In this document: positions 1 to 10,334 of the stretch, piece by piece | Layout of the letters: the number at the start of each line of letters is the position of its first letter | How positions within the stretch are numbered: position 1 is the stretch's first letter | Assembly (NCBI RefSeq): GCF_003369915.1 | Contig: NC_046674.1 | Span: 26,477,657-26,541,656 of the forward strand | DNA length: 64,000 nucleotides | Source: Drosophila miranda | Lineage: Eukaryota > Arthropoda > Insecta > Diptera > Drosophilidae | Direction of reading: 5' to 3' | Notes under the pieces: generated by a model | What the model was told of the DNA's origin: nothing | Database searches by the model: none | What the model saw: only the letters and a program-made list of their open reading frames with translations | Position numbers and translations under genes: made by a program

Positions 1-2000
1 AAAACACAAACCAGCAAACAACAACGATGATCTTGACCAACGAACAGCACTCTTCTTCCACAACGGAAACGGAACAGCACCGTAACGCAACTGAATGAGG
101 AACAGAGTGTTGCTCGAACACACAAAAACAATTGAAACGAAATCTGATCTTGAAAACAAAACAAATAATACTTGTATACACGCACGCGACTGTATACAGA
201 TCTTCGGTCTTGCATTTATAGGACCTATTCGCGGACCCGCACACCCATTAGAACCCAGGCACATTTGCTCTTGTTTAATATCTATGCAAAAATTTTACTA
301 GTTATTACATGCGATCGGTCGTATTGAGAATCGATTATCAATCGATCCGATCAATGTATCAAAATCCAATCCAAAACATATACATATATATACAAAATAT
401 ATGTACATGAATACATATATATATGTATACATATATATTTTATATATAACGTTGGACCGTAACGTTGTCTTCCAATCCAATCCAAAACGGATCGCCGAGA
501 GCCGAGTAGGTTCTTTAATTTATTATCCTGCTAAATTATGTAGTAGCAACTTTGTGTACATATTGCGATATGAGTTGATATTTTTTGATAAACTTTTATA
601 TAAATTATACATACTTATGATTACGAGACTACGATAATGATAATGATAACGATAACGATAACAGTAACAGTAACAGTAGCGCCAATGCCAATCCACTGGC
701 GAACGCTATTAACGATGATATACCTCTTGCAGTCCTCTGCAATGCAACAAAACAAAAACGAAACAAAAAGAAAAGAAAAAGACCCAATCACAATTCAAAC
801 AAAAGACAAAGAAGAACAAAACAGATTTTTGTCAATTGTTCATCAAAAGACTATCGATATCGAACGAGCACTACTCGATATTCGACTCGATTCGATTTGA
901 TTCGATTCGATTCGGTTCGGTTCTTGCTCATGATATCTTATTGATCAATTTTTGTGAGACGAACGGAAATGCTGATTTATTAGACACACATAATTTATTT
1001 TCACATAAATATACATACCAGATATTTTATATGCGATTAATGTTAATAATTTATGAAACCAACCCGCTCACACATACAGATATACACACAGACACACACA
1101 CACCACACTGACACTCACACACAAGCACACACATACACACACAAACGTATATATTTTGACCATTGATAATTTAATGTTTTTTTTATATGGTATATTAAGA
1201 AAAAATCATTTTGTTTATTATATATTTTTATTTAAATTAATTTATTTTATATATTTTTCTTGATTTCTTATTTTGGGTGCAGTTATATAATTATAATTGT
1301 TAGTGTTACGCGAGAAGAGAAGAGCAGCCCCTATATTATTTATACGAGACCGCAAGCCCCAGCCAGCCCTAAAACCACAAAACCTTACGCTCCTGCGAAG
1401 GAAAGCCTTAATGGAAATATTTAAATTGTTTATGTACACACAGACACGACACCCTCTACATACATTTATGTACATATGTATGTACAATTCCACCTCAATG
1501 GATAGATAATTTTGGAATCCCTATTTTTACTTTTTGTCATTGTCCCATTCAAAACCAATCACAACAATCCAATATTTAACTATTTATATTAATTCGATTG
1601 ATTTCACAGTGGCAGTGGTATTATATTTATGTACAATTTGAAACAATAGCAACGGAATAATTCGAAAAAAATTCAAAACAGAGAGAGGAATAGAGAGAGA
1701 TGGAGAGATAGAGAAAGAGAGAGCGCGCTCGTTGATCAATCAAATGTGGGGGGTATATAATTCTCAAAGTGCCTTATCATTAATATATTATATATGAATA
1801 TGAAACAAATACAGAAAACACACAAATTATGTATAGTCTTGAGAAAGAGTGAAAAAACAAAACAACAAAAAAAGGCATTAATTATTTATTTGTATTTAAT
1901 TACTATCTACCCAATCAATCCCTACTTGTTACGGCAGAGTGCAAAGGTCTACCACATAATGATACTATATAAACAAACCAATATAAATTACTGTTTTTTT
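1..2000 (+). other. Tis11: Tis11 copy 1, 3' UTR only (coding part lies left of the window)
   Basis: This stretch aligns with little change to 10658-12665, the sequence downstream of the Tis11 copy 2 stop, so it is 3' UTR and flank whose exons lie outside the window. It holds a (GATAAC/CAGTAA) microsatellite near 634-680, a (GATTC/GGTTC) tract at 893-925, CA-rich tracts at 1070-1145 and T/A-rich runs at 1170-1260. No open frame here looks like a gene. It ends in a T run (about 1993-2000) where mini-me E1 is inserted. Confidence 0.75.
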
Positions 2001-3168
2001 TATACCCGATACTCAAAATGAGTATTGGGGTATATTAGATTTGTGGTAAAAGTGGATGTGTGTAACGTCCAGAAGGAATCGTTTCCGACCCCATAAAGTA
2101 TATATATTCTTGATCAGCATCAATACCCGAGTCGATTGAGCCCTGTCTGTCTGTCCGTCTGTCCGTCCGTCCGTCTGTCCGTCTGTCCGTCCGTCCGTCC
2201 GTCCGTCCGTCCGTCCGTCCGTCCGTCCGTCCGTCCCCTTCAGCGCCTAGTGCTCAAAGACTATAAGATCTAGAGCAACGATGTTTTGGATCCAGACTTC
2301 TGTGATATGTCACTGCTACAAAAATATTTCAAAACTTCGCCCCGCCCACTTCCGCCCCCACAAAAGACGAAAATCTGTGGCATCCACATTTTTAAAGATA
2401 CGATAAAACCAAAAACGCAGAATCGGTGAGGATGACCATATCTTCTACAGTGCAAAATCTGAACCAGATCGTATAATGATTATAGCCAGAATCAAGAAAA
2501 CAATTTCATTCTTTCTCGCTCTGTCTCTCTCTAACACACAGGTTTCATGGTCGGTTTTGTCAATTGCAAAATATGAGTTCAAGGATCTCAGAACCTATAA
2601 GAGCCAGAGCAACCAAATTTGGTATCCACACTCCTGTGATATCGGACCTTGACCGTTTCGTGTCCAAATTTCGCCACACCCCCTTCCGCCCCCGCAAAGG
2701 ACGAAAATCTGGGGCATCCACAAATCTCAGAGACTATTAAAGCTAGAGTAACCAAATTTGGTATCCGCACTTCTGTTAGATCTCACTATAAAACGTATAT
2801 CTCAGAATTTCGCCCCACCCCCTTCCGCCCCCACAAAAGACGAAAATCTGTTGCAATATTGCCACAATATTGCACATTCGAGAAAACTAAAAACGCAGAA
2901 TCATAGATAATGACCATATCTATCAGATTGCTGAATCTGAATCTGGATCAGATCGGATCATTTTTGTAGCCAAAAGCAAGAAATCAATTTTCAGTGGCTA
3001 CGCAGCGCCCGACGTCACGCTCAGACTGATTTTCTGTCTCTCTCGCACGCACTCTTTGTCGTGTGGTTCAATATTAGCGGCGTCTGCCGCAGGAGAGCCA
3101 TACTGACTTAGTATCGGGTATAACTGTAGAGTTGCGGTGTCCGCAGCAACTCACAACGTTCCACCTCG
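2001..3168 (+). mobile_element. mini-me/DINE-type Helitron-like element E1
   Basis: This 1168-bp copy serves as the reference description. It begins with the imperfect palindrome TATACCCGATACTC-AAAAT-GAGTATTGGGGTATA. A TATATATTCTTGATCAGCATC core follows, with a TA-rich stretch on one side and a long (GTCY)n tract at about 2146-2236 on the other. Three copies of a GC-rich module (CCCTTCCGCCCCCACAAAG-type, near 2340, 2680 and 2815) lie inside. The 3' part carries the subterminal inverted repeat AGTATCGGGTATA, then a hairpin (GAGTTGC...GCAACTC) about 20 bp before the terminal CCACCTCG. It has no coding capacity. TA and GTCY tracts flanking a conserved core are what was described for mini-me; the subterminal inverted repeats and 3' hairpin fit non-autonomous Helentrons. 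Subfamily A at the 3' end (GCCGCAGG, AACTGTAG, CCACCTCG). Confidence 0.85.
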
Positions 3169-3169
3169 T

Positions 3170-4317
3170 TATACCCGATACTCAAAATGAGTATTGGGGT
3201 ATATTAGATTTGTGGTAAAAGTGGATGTGTGTAACGTCCAGAAGGAATCGTTTCCGACCCCATAAAGTATATATATTCTTGATCAGCATCAATAGCCGAG
3301 TCGATTGAGCCCTGTCTGTCTGTCCGTCTGTCCGTCCGTCCGTCCGTCCGTCCGTCCGTCCGTCCGTCCGTCCGTCCGTCCGTCCCCTTCAGCGCCTAGT
3401 GCTCAAAGACTATAAGAGCTAGAGCAACGATGTTTTGGATCCAGACTTCTGTGATATGTCACTGCTACAAAAATATCTCAAAACTTCGCCCCGCCCACTT
3501 CCGCCCCTACAAAAGACGAAAATCTGTGGCATCCACATTTTTAAAGATACGATAAAACCAAAAACGCAGAATCGGTGAGGATGACCATATCTTCTACAGT
3601 GCAAAATCTGAACCAGATCGTATAATGATTATAGCCAGAATCAAGAAAACAATTTCATTCTTTCTCGCTCTGTCTCTCTCTAACACACAGGTTTCATGGT
3701 CGGTTTTGTCAATTGCAAAATATGAGTTCAAGGATCTCAGAACCTATAAGAGCCAGAGCAACCAAATTTGGTATCCACACTCCTGTGATATCGGACCTTG
3801 ACCGTTTCGTGTCCAAATTTCGCCACACCCCCTTCCGCCCCCGCAAAGGACGAAAATCTGGGGCATCCACAAATCTCAGAGACTATTAAGGCTAGAGTAA
3901 CCAAATTTGGTATCCGCACTTCTGTTAGATCTCACTATTAAACGTATATCTCAGAATTTCGCCCCACCCCCTTCCGCCCCCACAAAAGACGAAAATCTGT
4001 TGCAATATTGCCACAATATTGCACATTCGAGAAAACTAAAAACGCAGAATCATAGATAATGACCATATCTATCAGATTGCTGAATCTGAATCTGGATCAG
4101 ATCGGATCATTTTTGTAGCCAAAAGCAAGAAATCAATTTTCACTGGCTACGCAGCGCCCGACGTCACGCTCAGACTGATTTTCTGTCTCTCTCGCACGCA
4201 CTCTTTGTCGTGTGGTTCAATATTAGCGGCGTCTGCCGCAGGAGAGCCATACTGACTTAGTATCGGGTATAACTGTAGAGTTGCGGTGTCCGCAGCAACT
4301 CACAACGTTCCACCTCG
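3170..4317 (+). mobile_element. mini-me element E2, head to tail with E1
   Basis: A 1148-bp, three-module, subfamily A copy. It follows E1 after a single T and differs from it mainly in GTCY tract length. It is followed directly by Tis11-unit segment S1, so the end of the 3' UTR and segment S0 are missing between E1 and S1. Confidence 0.85.
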
Positions 4318-4857
4318 TTTTTATGTTATTTCCAAACCATTCGGTTCCCGCCACAAGGCATTTGCACCTGAACGATCAGAGAGGATCTTGAGGTATCAAA
4401 ACGCCACAATTGACCGACTGGGAAAGTAGCATAGCATAGCATCAGAGCCAAGGTCCAAGTAGCAGCAGGTTCAAGAAGCTTCAGTTGCGTCATTGCAGCC
4501 ATTTTCATAGTTTCATAGGCGCCGGCTTCCAGAGTTTCATAGCACCCAAAGAGCATAGTTGCACAGCCAGCACCTTAAATAGTTTCGTAGCAGGCAAATT
4601 TCATGGTTTCGTAGCAGCCACTTCAAGAGTGGATTTATTTATAAATTATGGCATACTTTCAGGCTGTTTTGCAAATACAAATTCTGGTTCCAATCGGTTG
4701 GCACAACTGTCCCTATCACGAAAGATATAGTCAAGGAAAAACAAAAAGTTGAAGCAGACTTAAAATTGGTACAAAACGAGAAAAAATAAAAAAAAAGTCA
4801 AACGGCCAACCTAGCTTACAAAAGCACAATTTTCGACATACGGAAAAAATCTATTTT
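4318..4857 (+). repeat. Tis11-unit segment S1 (copy 1)
   Basis: This is one of four copies of a roughly 520-540 bp segment (others at 22973, 34361 and 57075). It carries repeated TAGTTTCATAG-like motifs around 4505-4620 and an A-rich end. A short frame near 4722-4784 reads KQKVEADLKLVQNEK, which looks like coiled coil, but it is interrupted in every copy. I recognise no gene. Confidence 0.7.
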
Positions 4858-5973
4858 TATACCCGATACTCAAAATGAGTATTGGGGTATATTAGATTTG
4901 TGGTAAAAGTGGATGTGTGTAACGTCCAGAAGGAATCGTTTCCGACCCCATAAAGTATATATATTCTTGATCAGCATCAATAGCCGAGTCGATTGAGCCC
5001 TGTCTGTCCGTCCGTCCGTCCGTCCGTCCGTCCGTCCGTCCGTCCCCTTCAGCGCCTAGTGCTCAAAGACTATAAGAGCTAGAGCAACGATGTTTTGGAT
5101 CCAGACTTCTGTGATATGTCACTGCTACAAAAATATTTTTTAAAACTTCGCCCCGCCCACTTCCGCCCCCACAAAGGACGAAAATCTGTGGCATCCACAA
5201 TTTTAAAGATATGAGAAAACCAAAAACGTAGAGTTGTAGAGAATGACCATATCTTTAAGACTGCAGAATCTGAATTGGATCGTATCATTATTATAGCCAG
5301 CATCAAGAAAACAATTTCATTTTTTCTCGCCCTGTCTCTCTCTAACACACACGTAGCATAGGCGGCTTTGCTTAGAGTAAAACATTAGCGCCTAGATCTC
5401 AGAGACTACAAAAGCTAGAGCAACCAAATTTGGTATCCACACTCCTAATATATCGGACCGAGACGAGTTTGTTTCAAAATTTCGCCACACCCCTTCCGCC
5501 CCCGCAAAGGACGAAAATCTGGGGATATTCAAAAATCTCAGAGACTATTAAGGCTAGAGTAACCAAATTTGGTATCCGCACTCCTGTTAGATCTTACTAT
5601 AAAATGTGTATCTCAAAATTTCGCCCCACCCCCTTCCGCCCCCACAAAGAACGAAAATCTGTTGCATCCACAATATTGCACATTCGAGAAAACTAAAAAC
5701 GCAGAATCATAGATAATGACCATATCTATCAGATTGCTGAATCTGAATCTGGATCAGATCAGATCATTTTTATAGCCAATAGGAACAAATCAATTTGCAG
5801 TGGCTACGCAGCGCCCGACGTCACGCTCAGACTGATTTTCTGTCTCTCTCGCACGCACTCTTTGTCGTGTGGTTCAATATTAGCGGCGTCTGCCGGAGGA
5901 GAGCCATACTGACTTAGTATCGGGTATAACCGTAGAGTTGCGGTGTCCGCAGCAACTCACAACGTTCCCCCTC

Positions 5974-5974
<1 letters not shown>
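4858..5974 (+). mobile_element. mini-me element E3
   Basis: A 1117-bp, three-module copy. Both ends are subfamily B (ATTTTAAAGATATGAG in front; GCCGGAGG, AACCGTAG and CCCCCTCG behind). The left flank is the end of S1 and the right flank is the poly(T) of the R1-clade LINE. The element therefore stands where segment S2 would be expected. Confidence 0.85.
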
Positions 5975-6008
<34 letters not shown>

Positions 6009-9000
6009 TACTATACAATTTATATTTAACTTAATTTAACGGACAAGAGTATGTTGGGACTAGGGGCCCCGCGGACTGCGGTACTGCCGCAAAGCATTGC
6101 TTCGCAGTGGCGTGGACACCTACTCCGTCTGCTCCTTCCGCCTTCTCTCCAAGGACCTAAGCGTTCGCATCACGCTAGAGGCGAACTCCGCGGCCGCTTC
6201 CCACACCTTCGGGTCTGCCAGCATCAGCGGCACCAGAGTCTCGGTGCTGACCCTAGACCCTGCTGCTGTCTCCAATGTCTGACGCTCGAGGTCAAACCTG
6301 TGGCAGTCGAAGAGGACGTGGCGAGCGTCCTCCTCTATGCCTGTGCCACACTCGGGGCACCAGTCCTCTGTCTCGTGGCCGAAGCGCTTGAGGTAGCCGC
6401 GGAAGCAGCCATGTCCGCTCAGTGCCTGGGTAAGGTAAAAATCCACCTGGCCGTGCTTCCTTTCAACCCAGCATGCTATGCTTGGGATGAGGGTGTGGGT
6501 CCATCGGCCTTTGGGTGAGTGGTCCCATCGAGTCTGCCATCTGTCTATGCTGGTCCTTCTGGCGGCGTCCTTAATTTCTGCTTTGGAGCGTACCTCGGCT
6601 GCACTGTCCGTCATGGCATCATGGATCTCCTTCCTCTCCCTTATCAGCTCCCTGAGCGGAACTTGCCCGGCAATGACTAACGCGGCTTCGTCTGAGATGG
6701 TCCGGAACGAGCACGCGATCCTAATGGCGCACAGTCTGTACGTTGCCTCCACTCCTCGCATGTAGCTCCTCACCTTCGCTGCTTCTGCCCACACCGGTGC
6801 GGCGTAGAGCATCTGCGACGTCACGACGCTCGTCAGCAGTTTCCTCGTTGCCTGCTTTGGCCCTCTGGTGTTTAGCAGCATCCTGGATAGCGCTCCCGCG
6901 GTCCCACCGGCCTTCGTGTGGACGTATTCCAGATGCACTTTGAAGGACAGGCGCGTGTCGATGAGGACTCCAAGGTACTTGATGGACCTATGCGATTCGA
7001 TCGCGGTCCCACCAACCTGCACTGGAATCTGGAATCTGGCGGTCTCGACCACTTTACGGCTGGATATCAGGACCGCCTCCGTTTTTTGGGCCGCCAGCTC
7101 CAGCCCCGCGGCGGCTAGCCACGCCTCGACGGCTTGTATGGCGACGTTGGCAAGCTCCTCCACTGCGGCAAGTTCCTTCGCTACCGCCACTATTGCGACG
7201 TCGTCAGCGAAACCCACCAGGTTAGTGTTGGCTGGCAACGGGAGCCGTAGGACCCCGTCGTACATGGCGTTCCAGAGCAGAGGTCCCAAAACGGAGCCCT
7301 GCGGGACTCCGGCTGAGACTTTGTATGCCCTAGAGCCCTGACATGTGTCCATTGTCAGCACCCTATTGCTGAAATAGCTGCGCGCTATATTCAGTAGGTA
7401 GCCCGGGATGTTGAAGGACCTCAGTGCCTCCAGCGTCCGGGTCCAGTCGGCCGAGTTGAAGGCGTTCCTTATGTCCAGTGTCACCACCAGACAATAGGAC
7501 TTGGTTCCGCCTCTCCACCTAGTCCCAGCAATGGCTTCCTCCGCCGTTTGTACGACCCTCAAGATGGCGTCCAGCGTCGACCTCCCTTTCCTGAACCCGT
7601 ATTGGTTCTGGGAGAGACCGCCTGCTGCTTCGATGGCTGCGCTCAGCCTCGCACCGATCACCCTTTCGAAGACTTTTCTCATGGAGTCCAGAAGGCAGAT
7701 GGGCCTGTAGGAAGAGGCCACCCCTGGCGGCTTGCCCGGCTTGGTTAATAGTAGCAGCCGTTGCCTTTTCCACCTGTCGGGGAACGTCCCCTCCTGGAGG
7801 CATTTGTTGAAAAGGCCCGCAACTTCCCTCGGGAGTAGAAGAAGTGCCAGCTTCAACGCGCTGTTGGGGATCGCATCCGGACCCGGAGCCTTCCTAGGTA
7901 TCAGGTTTCTGCCTGCCTGCAACACCTCGGCTTCCGTAACCTCGCAAATGTCGCTCGGGCTATGCTCGAACCGCAGGGAGCTAGGGATCTGCCGTCCTCG
8001 GGGAAACAGTGCCCTGACTATACCCTCCAGTGCCTCTGGATCTGTTGGAGCTTTACTGCCCGCGTTCAGCCTCTTCACCACCATCCTGTACGCGCCTCCC
8101 CAGGGGTCCTCTTCGGCGGCATCACACAGCTTAAGGAAGCATTCCCTCTTGCTGTTCCTTATGGCGGTCTTCAGATCCTTCCTCGCCGCTTTGTAGGTCT
8201 CGCTGCATCGGGCCAAGCGCGGTGTGCCTCTGGCTCGCTGGAGCAGCCTTCTGGCCCGGTGGCAGGTTTTACGGAGAACCGCAATCGCTTCGCTCCACCA
8301 GAAAACTGGATCCTTGTGCTTCCGGAACGTCCCTCTCGGTAGCATGCTCTGGTCGCAGGCGCCTTCAAGTGCGTCCGCCAATTTGGTCGCCATATCGTTG
8401 GCTCCGTCTGCATCGTTTGCAGAGTAGCGCTCAAGGGCGCTTGCGAAGGCTTGGGCCCTCAGCGTGTCCTGGCGGTACGCCTTCCCATGCCGGAACGGGG
8501 TACCTCTCGATCGGGCAAGGGTGCCCAGGGTGCATAGTATGGCCTCGTGGTCGCTGGCAGTATATACGTCGCTGATCCTCCATCGGGCGTGCCGGGCCAG
8601 CGTGCTGCTGGCATAGGTGAGATCGATGATCGACCCTACACCTGCCCTGCTGAAAGTTTGTTGGGACCCTTCGTTCAGAAGGACGACGTCCAGAGAGGCA
8701 AAAGCCTCCAACACCGTGCGGCCTCTGGCGTTTGTACGGGAGGACCCCCATTCCAGGGCCCAGGCGTTGAAGTCGCCTCCGACTACGACGTTGTTCCGTC
8801 CTCGCAGATCGCAGCTCAGCTCGTCCATAATGCGGCTGAAAGTCTCCAGTGAGAGGCTGGGTGCCAGGTAGCAGCTGTAGAACCATATGCCGCCTACATA
8901 CCCTCGGACGAACCCGTCTGCCGACTTGGTGTCGCACAATTGTGGCGCGTCGCCGCCACAGAGCCACAGGGCCGCTTTGCCAGTAAGGTCCGTGGCCCAA

Positions 9001-9110
9001 TCGCTGCTGCTGCAACTCCAGCTCTCTCCAACACTCTGGCAGCCCTCGGTCGATCGGGGCTGTCTGGCAACACCGTCCGTGTGGCAACTCTACGCGATCA
9101 CCTGTCTGGC
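5975..9110 (-). mobile_element. R1-clade non-LTR retrotransposon, 5'-truncated
   Basis: On the - strand this is a LINE ending in a 31-nt poly(A) (T at 5975-6005). ORF2 lacks the start of the endonuclease domain, and no ORF1 is present, so the copy is 5'-truncated. The 5' limit is set at about 9090-9130, where homology to the Tis11 unit has not yet resumed. The long open frame and homogeneous tail suggest a young insertion. No target-site duplication can be identified because the two flanks are different Tis11-unit or mini-me parts. Confidence 0.85.
6120..9089 (-). CDS. R1-clade ORF2: partial AP endonuclease, reverse transcriptase, C-terminal Cys/His motif
   Basis: The frame is open from a stop at 9090-9092 to the stop at 6120, about 990 codons. 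The protein nicks target DNA and copies the element RNA into the genome. Visible in order: GGDFNA, SIIDLTYAS and SDH, which are late APE-endonuclease motifs (the early motifs are lost by truncation); then RT motifs KAPGPDAIPN, YRPICLLDSMRKVFE, TLDIRNAFN, AGVPQGSVLGPLLWN, the catalytic FADD box and KYLGVLIDTRLSF; then WCPECGTG...HVLFDCHRF, a Cys/His motif typical of the clade C-terminus. There is no RNase H domain, which fits R1 rather than LOA or I. The start is not a natural one because the 5' end is missing. No internal stop or frameshift is seen. It is only distantly related to the second R1-clade copy at 30.7 kb (FADD versus YADD). Confidence 0.88.
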   Translation of the reverse strand, partial: SCHTDGVARQPRSTEGCQSVGESWSCSSSDWATDLTGKAALWLCGGDAPQLCDTKSADGFVRGYVGGIWFYSCYLAPSLSLETFSRIMDELSCDLRGRNNVVVGGDFNAWALEWGSSRTNARGRTVLEAFASLDVVLLNEGSQQTFSRAGVGSIIDLTYASSTLARHARWRISDVYTASDHEAILCTLGTLARSRGTPFRHGKAYRQDTLRAQAFASALERYSANDADGANDMATKLADALEGACDQSMLPRGTFRKHKDPVFWWSEAIAVLRKTCHRARRLLQRARGTPRLARCSETYKAARKDLKTAIRNSKRECFLKLCDAAEEDPWGGAYRMVVKRLNAGSKAPTDPEALEGIVRALFPRGRQIPSSLRFEHSPSDICEVTEAEVLQAGRNLIPRKAPGPDAIPNSALKLALLLLPREVAGLFNKCLQEGTFPDRWKRQRLLLLTKPGKPPGVASSYRPICLLDSMRKVFERVIGARLSAAIEAAGGLSQNQYGFRKGRSTLDAILRVVQTAEEAIAGTRWRGGTKSYCLVVTLDIRNAFNSADWTRTLEALRSFNIPGYLLNIARSYFSNRVLTMDTCQGSRAYKVSAGVPQGSVLGPLLWNAMYDGVLRLPLPANTNLVGFADDVAIVAVAKELAAVEELANVAIQAVEAWLAAAGLELAAQKTEAVLISSRKVVETARFQIPVQVGGTAIESHRSIKYLGVLIDTRLSFKVHLEYVHTKAGGTAGALSRMLLNTRGPKQATRKLLTSVVTSQMLYAAPVWAEAAKVRSYMRGVEATYRLCAIRIACSFRTISDEAALVIAGQVPLRELIRERKEIHDAMTDSAAEVRSKAEIKDAARRTSIDRWQTRWDHSPKGRWTHTLIPSIACWVERKHGQVDFYLTQALSGHGCFRGYLKRFGHETEDWCPECGTGIEEDARHVLFDCHRFDLERQTLETAAGSRVSTETLVPLMLADPKVWEAAAEFASSVMRTLRSLERRRKEQTE

Positions 9111-9261
9111 GGCGCGATCAGCTGCTGTGTGTGAAGCTCCGGACGAGAAGAAGAAGAAAGAAGAAAAGTTGAGTGAAAATTCCTTTTTTCCCTCCACCAA
9201 CAATGTGGAAAGTGGAAGTGGAAGGCGCCAAAAACAAGGGTTCACCCCCCCTTCCCATCTG
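9111..9261. other. short stretch without homology elsewhere in the window
   Basis: Purine-rich (GAAGAAGAAGAAAGAAGAAAAG) sequence between the R1-clade 5' end and the point (about 9262) where Tis11 intron sequence resumes. It has no counterpart in the other Tis11 copies and probably replaced the rest of segment S3 during rearrangement. No gene seen. Confidence 0.4.
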
Positions 9262-9508
9262 TGTCTCTGTGTGTGTGTGTGTGTGTGGGGTTTTTTTTTG
9301 CTTATAGGTCAAGTTAACAGTAAAAGTATCCAATACCATTTGAGCCGTGTCTTTGCTACTCGTCGCCCTCTTTCGCCCTTGTTCGTTCGCCCTCTCTCTC
9401 TTTATCATCCGATCCCTTTTGAGTCTTTTGAATTTTTGCGAAACATTCGCGTTACGTATCCCCAAGCAGCAATGGAAATTGATTTCAACGTATCTCTCCC
9501 ATTCGCAG
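9262..9508 (+). other. Tis11: Tis11 copy 2, intron upstream of exon 2 (5'-truncated)
   Basis: Collinear with 20309-20552, 36681-36929, 55131-55378 and 59641-59886. It has a (GT)n tract at about 9263-9288, a T run, and a pyrimidine-rich end reading CTCTCCCATTCGCAG, a good splice acceptor at 9507-9508. The ATG at 9472 reads out of frame with exon 2. Confidence 0.65.
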
Positions 9509-10227
9509 GTGGCCAGCGATCATCACCAGCCGCAGCAGCAACAGCAGCACCAGCACCATCAGCAGCAGACAGCGGATCAACTCATCCTGGATATCAGCAT
9601 GGAGCAGTCACAGTCGCAGCAGCACCGCCTCCATGGCGCCCTCACACGCACCATCTCACAGCCGGCTCAACAGCGCCACCCTCTGCACCAGCAGCAGATC
9701 CAACAACAGCAGCAACAGCAGCAGCAGGGTGTTGCCTCCTTGGTGACCATCATTGAGAATCTGGGGAACATGAATCTGCACCGTAAGCTCGGGCGCACAC
9801 AGTTGGAGCCGCTGCTCCAACAGCCCATGAACATATCTCGGTGAGTGCCCCAAACCCCCCCCCCCCAGATCTGTGAGATCTTTCATTATGCGCCAGACGT
9901 GCCTTACATGTGACTTACTCTTTCCCTCCGTTTGTGTGTTGCAGCTACAAGACGGAGCTGTGCCGCCCGTTCGAGGAGGCCGGCGAGTGCAAGTACGGAA
10001 AGAAGTGCCAGTTCGCGCACGGCTTCCACGAGCTGCGCAACCTGCAGCGCAATCCCAAGTACAAGACAGAGTACTGCCGCACCTTCCACAGCGTCGGCTT
10101 CTGCCCCTACGGGCTGCGCTGCCACTTTGTGCACAACGCGGACGAGGCCCGCGCTCAGCAGCAGGCCGCAGCCCAGGCGGAAGCGGATTGGGAGGACAGG
10201 CCAAGCAGATGCTGCAGAACAGCATGA
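9509..10227 (+). CDS. Tis11: Tis11 copy 2: tandem CCCH zinc-finger protein, C-terminal tail out of frame
   Basis: This is a ZFP36/TIS11-family gene copy; the family binds AU-rich mRNA elements and recruits CCR4-NOT for deadenylation. Exon 2 is 9509-9840 (acceptor CAG, donor GTGAGT, phase 2). Exon 3 starts at 9945 after TTGCAG. Exon 2 is Gln/His-rich (run of 9 Q) and ends MNISR. Exon 3 gives YKTELC...H and YKTEYC...H, two fingers each spaced C-x8-C-x5-C-x3-H. The frame stops at 10225-10227 (RCCRTA end). The expected tail MPRLPVFNRLSSAVEDYQQ is in another frame up to the TAA at 10332-10334. No first coding exon is found; the first in-frame Met is at 9599, giving about 174 residues. It carries private changes at otherwise constant sites (KKC for EKC, RNPKYK for RHPKYK, YGLRC for YGPRC), so it is probably decaying. 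Confidence 0.8.
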
Positions 10228-10334
10228 GCACGCCGATGCAGCAGGAGGAGATGCCGCGCTTGCCCGTCTTCAACCGCCTGAGCTCTGCCGTGGAGGACTA
10301 CCAGCAGAAGCTTCAGTCCAGCCTACTGCCCTAA
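10228..10334 (+). pseudogene. Tis11: Tis11 copy 2, frame-shifted C-terminal coding remnant
   Basis: In the frame one base off the zinc-finger frame, this stretch reads [19 protein letters not shown], then NRLSSAVEDYQQKLQSSLLP, then TAA. R-L-P-[VI]-F-x-R is the conserved C-terminal CNOT1-binding motif of the ZFP36/TIS11 family. The second finger and this motif are only about 50 codons apart, far closer than in the full-length fly protein as I know it. This points to an internal, out-of-frame deletion. Confidence 0.7.

Noticed and set aside
1079..1145. Transfer RNA, rRNA or other structured RNA genes in the AT/CA-rich flanks
   Set aside because: I looked through the intergenic stretches for cloverleaf or rRNA-like sequence and found only microsatellites.
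2146..2236. Regular short repeats that might suggest a CRISPR-like array
   Set aside because: They are the (GTCY)n microsatellite of mini-me elements; there are no spacers and the genome is a fly.
9472..9508. ATG reading MEIDFNVSLPF just before Tis11 exon 2 as the Tis11 start
   Set aside because: It is out of frame with exon 2 and lies in the intron upstream of a good acceptor; reading through gives a low-complexity Ala/Pro frame.
10228..10273. An intron between the zinc fingers and RLPVFNRL that would restore the Tis11 frame
   Set aside because: No GT donor and AG acceptor pair exists in the short interval; all copies share the same unspliceable sequence.
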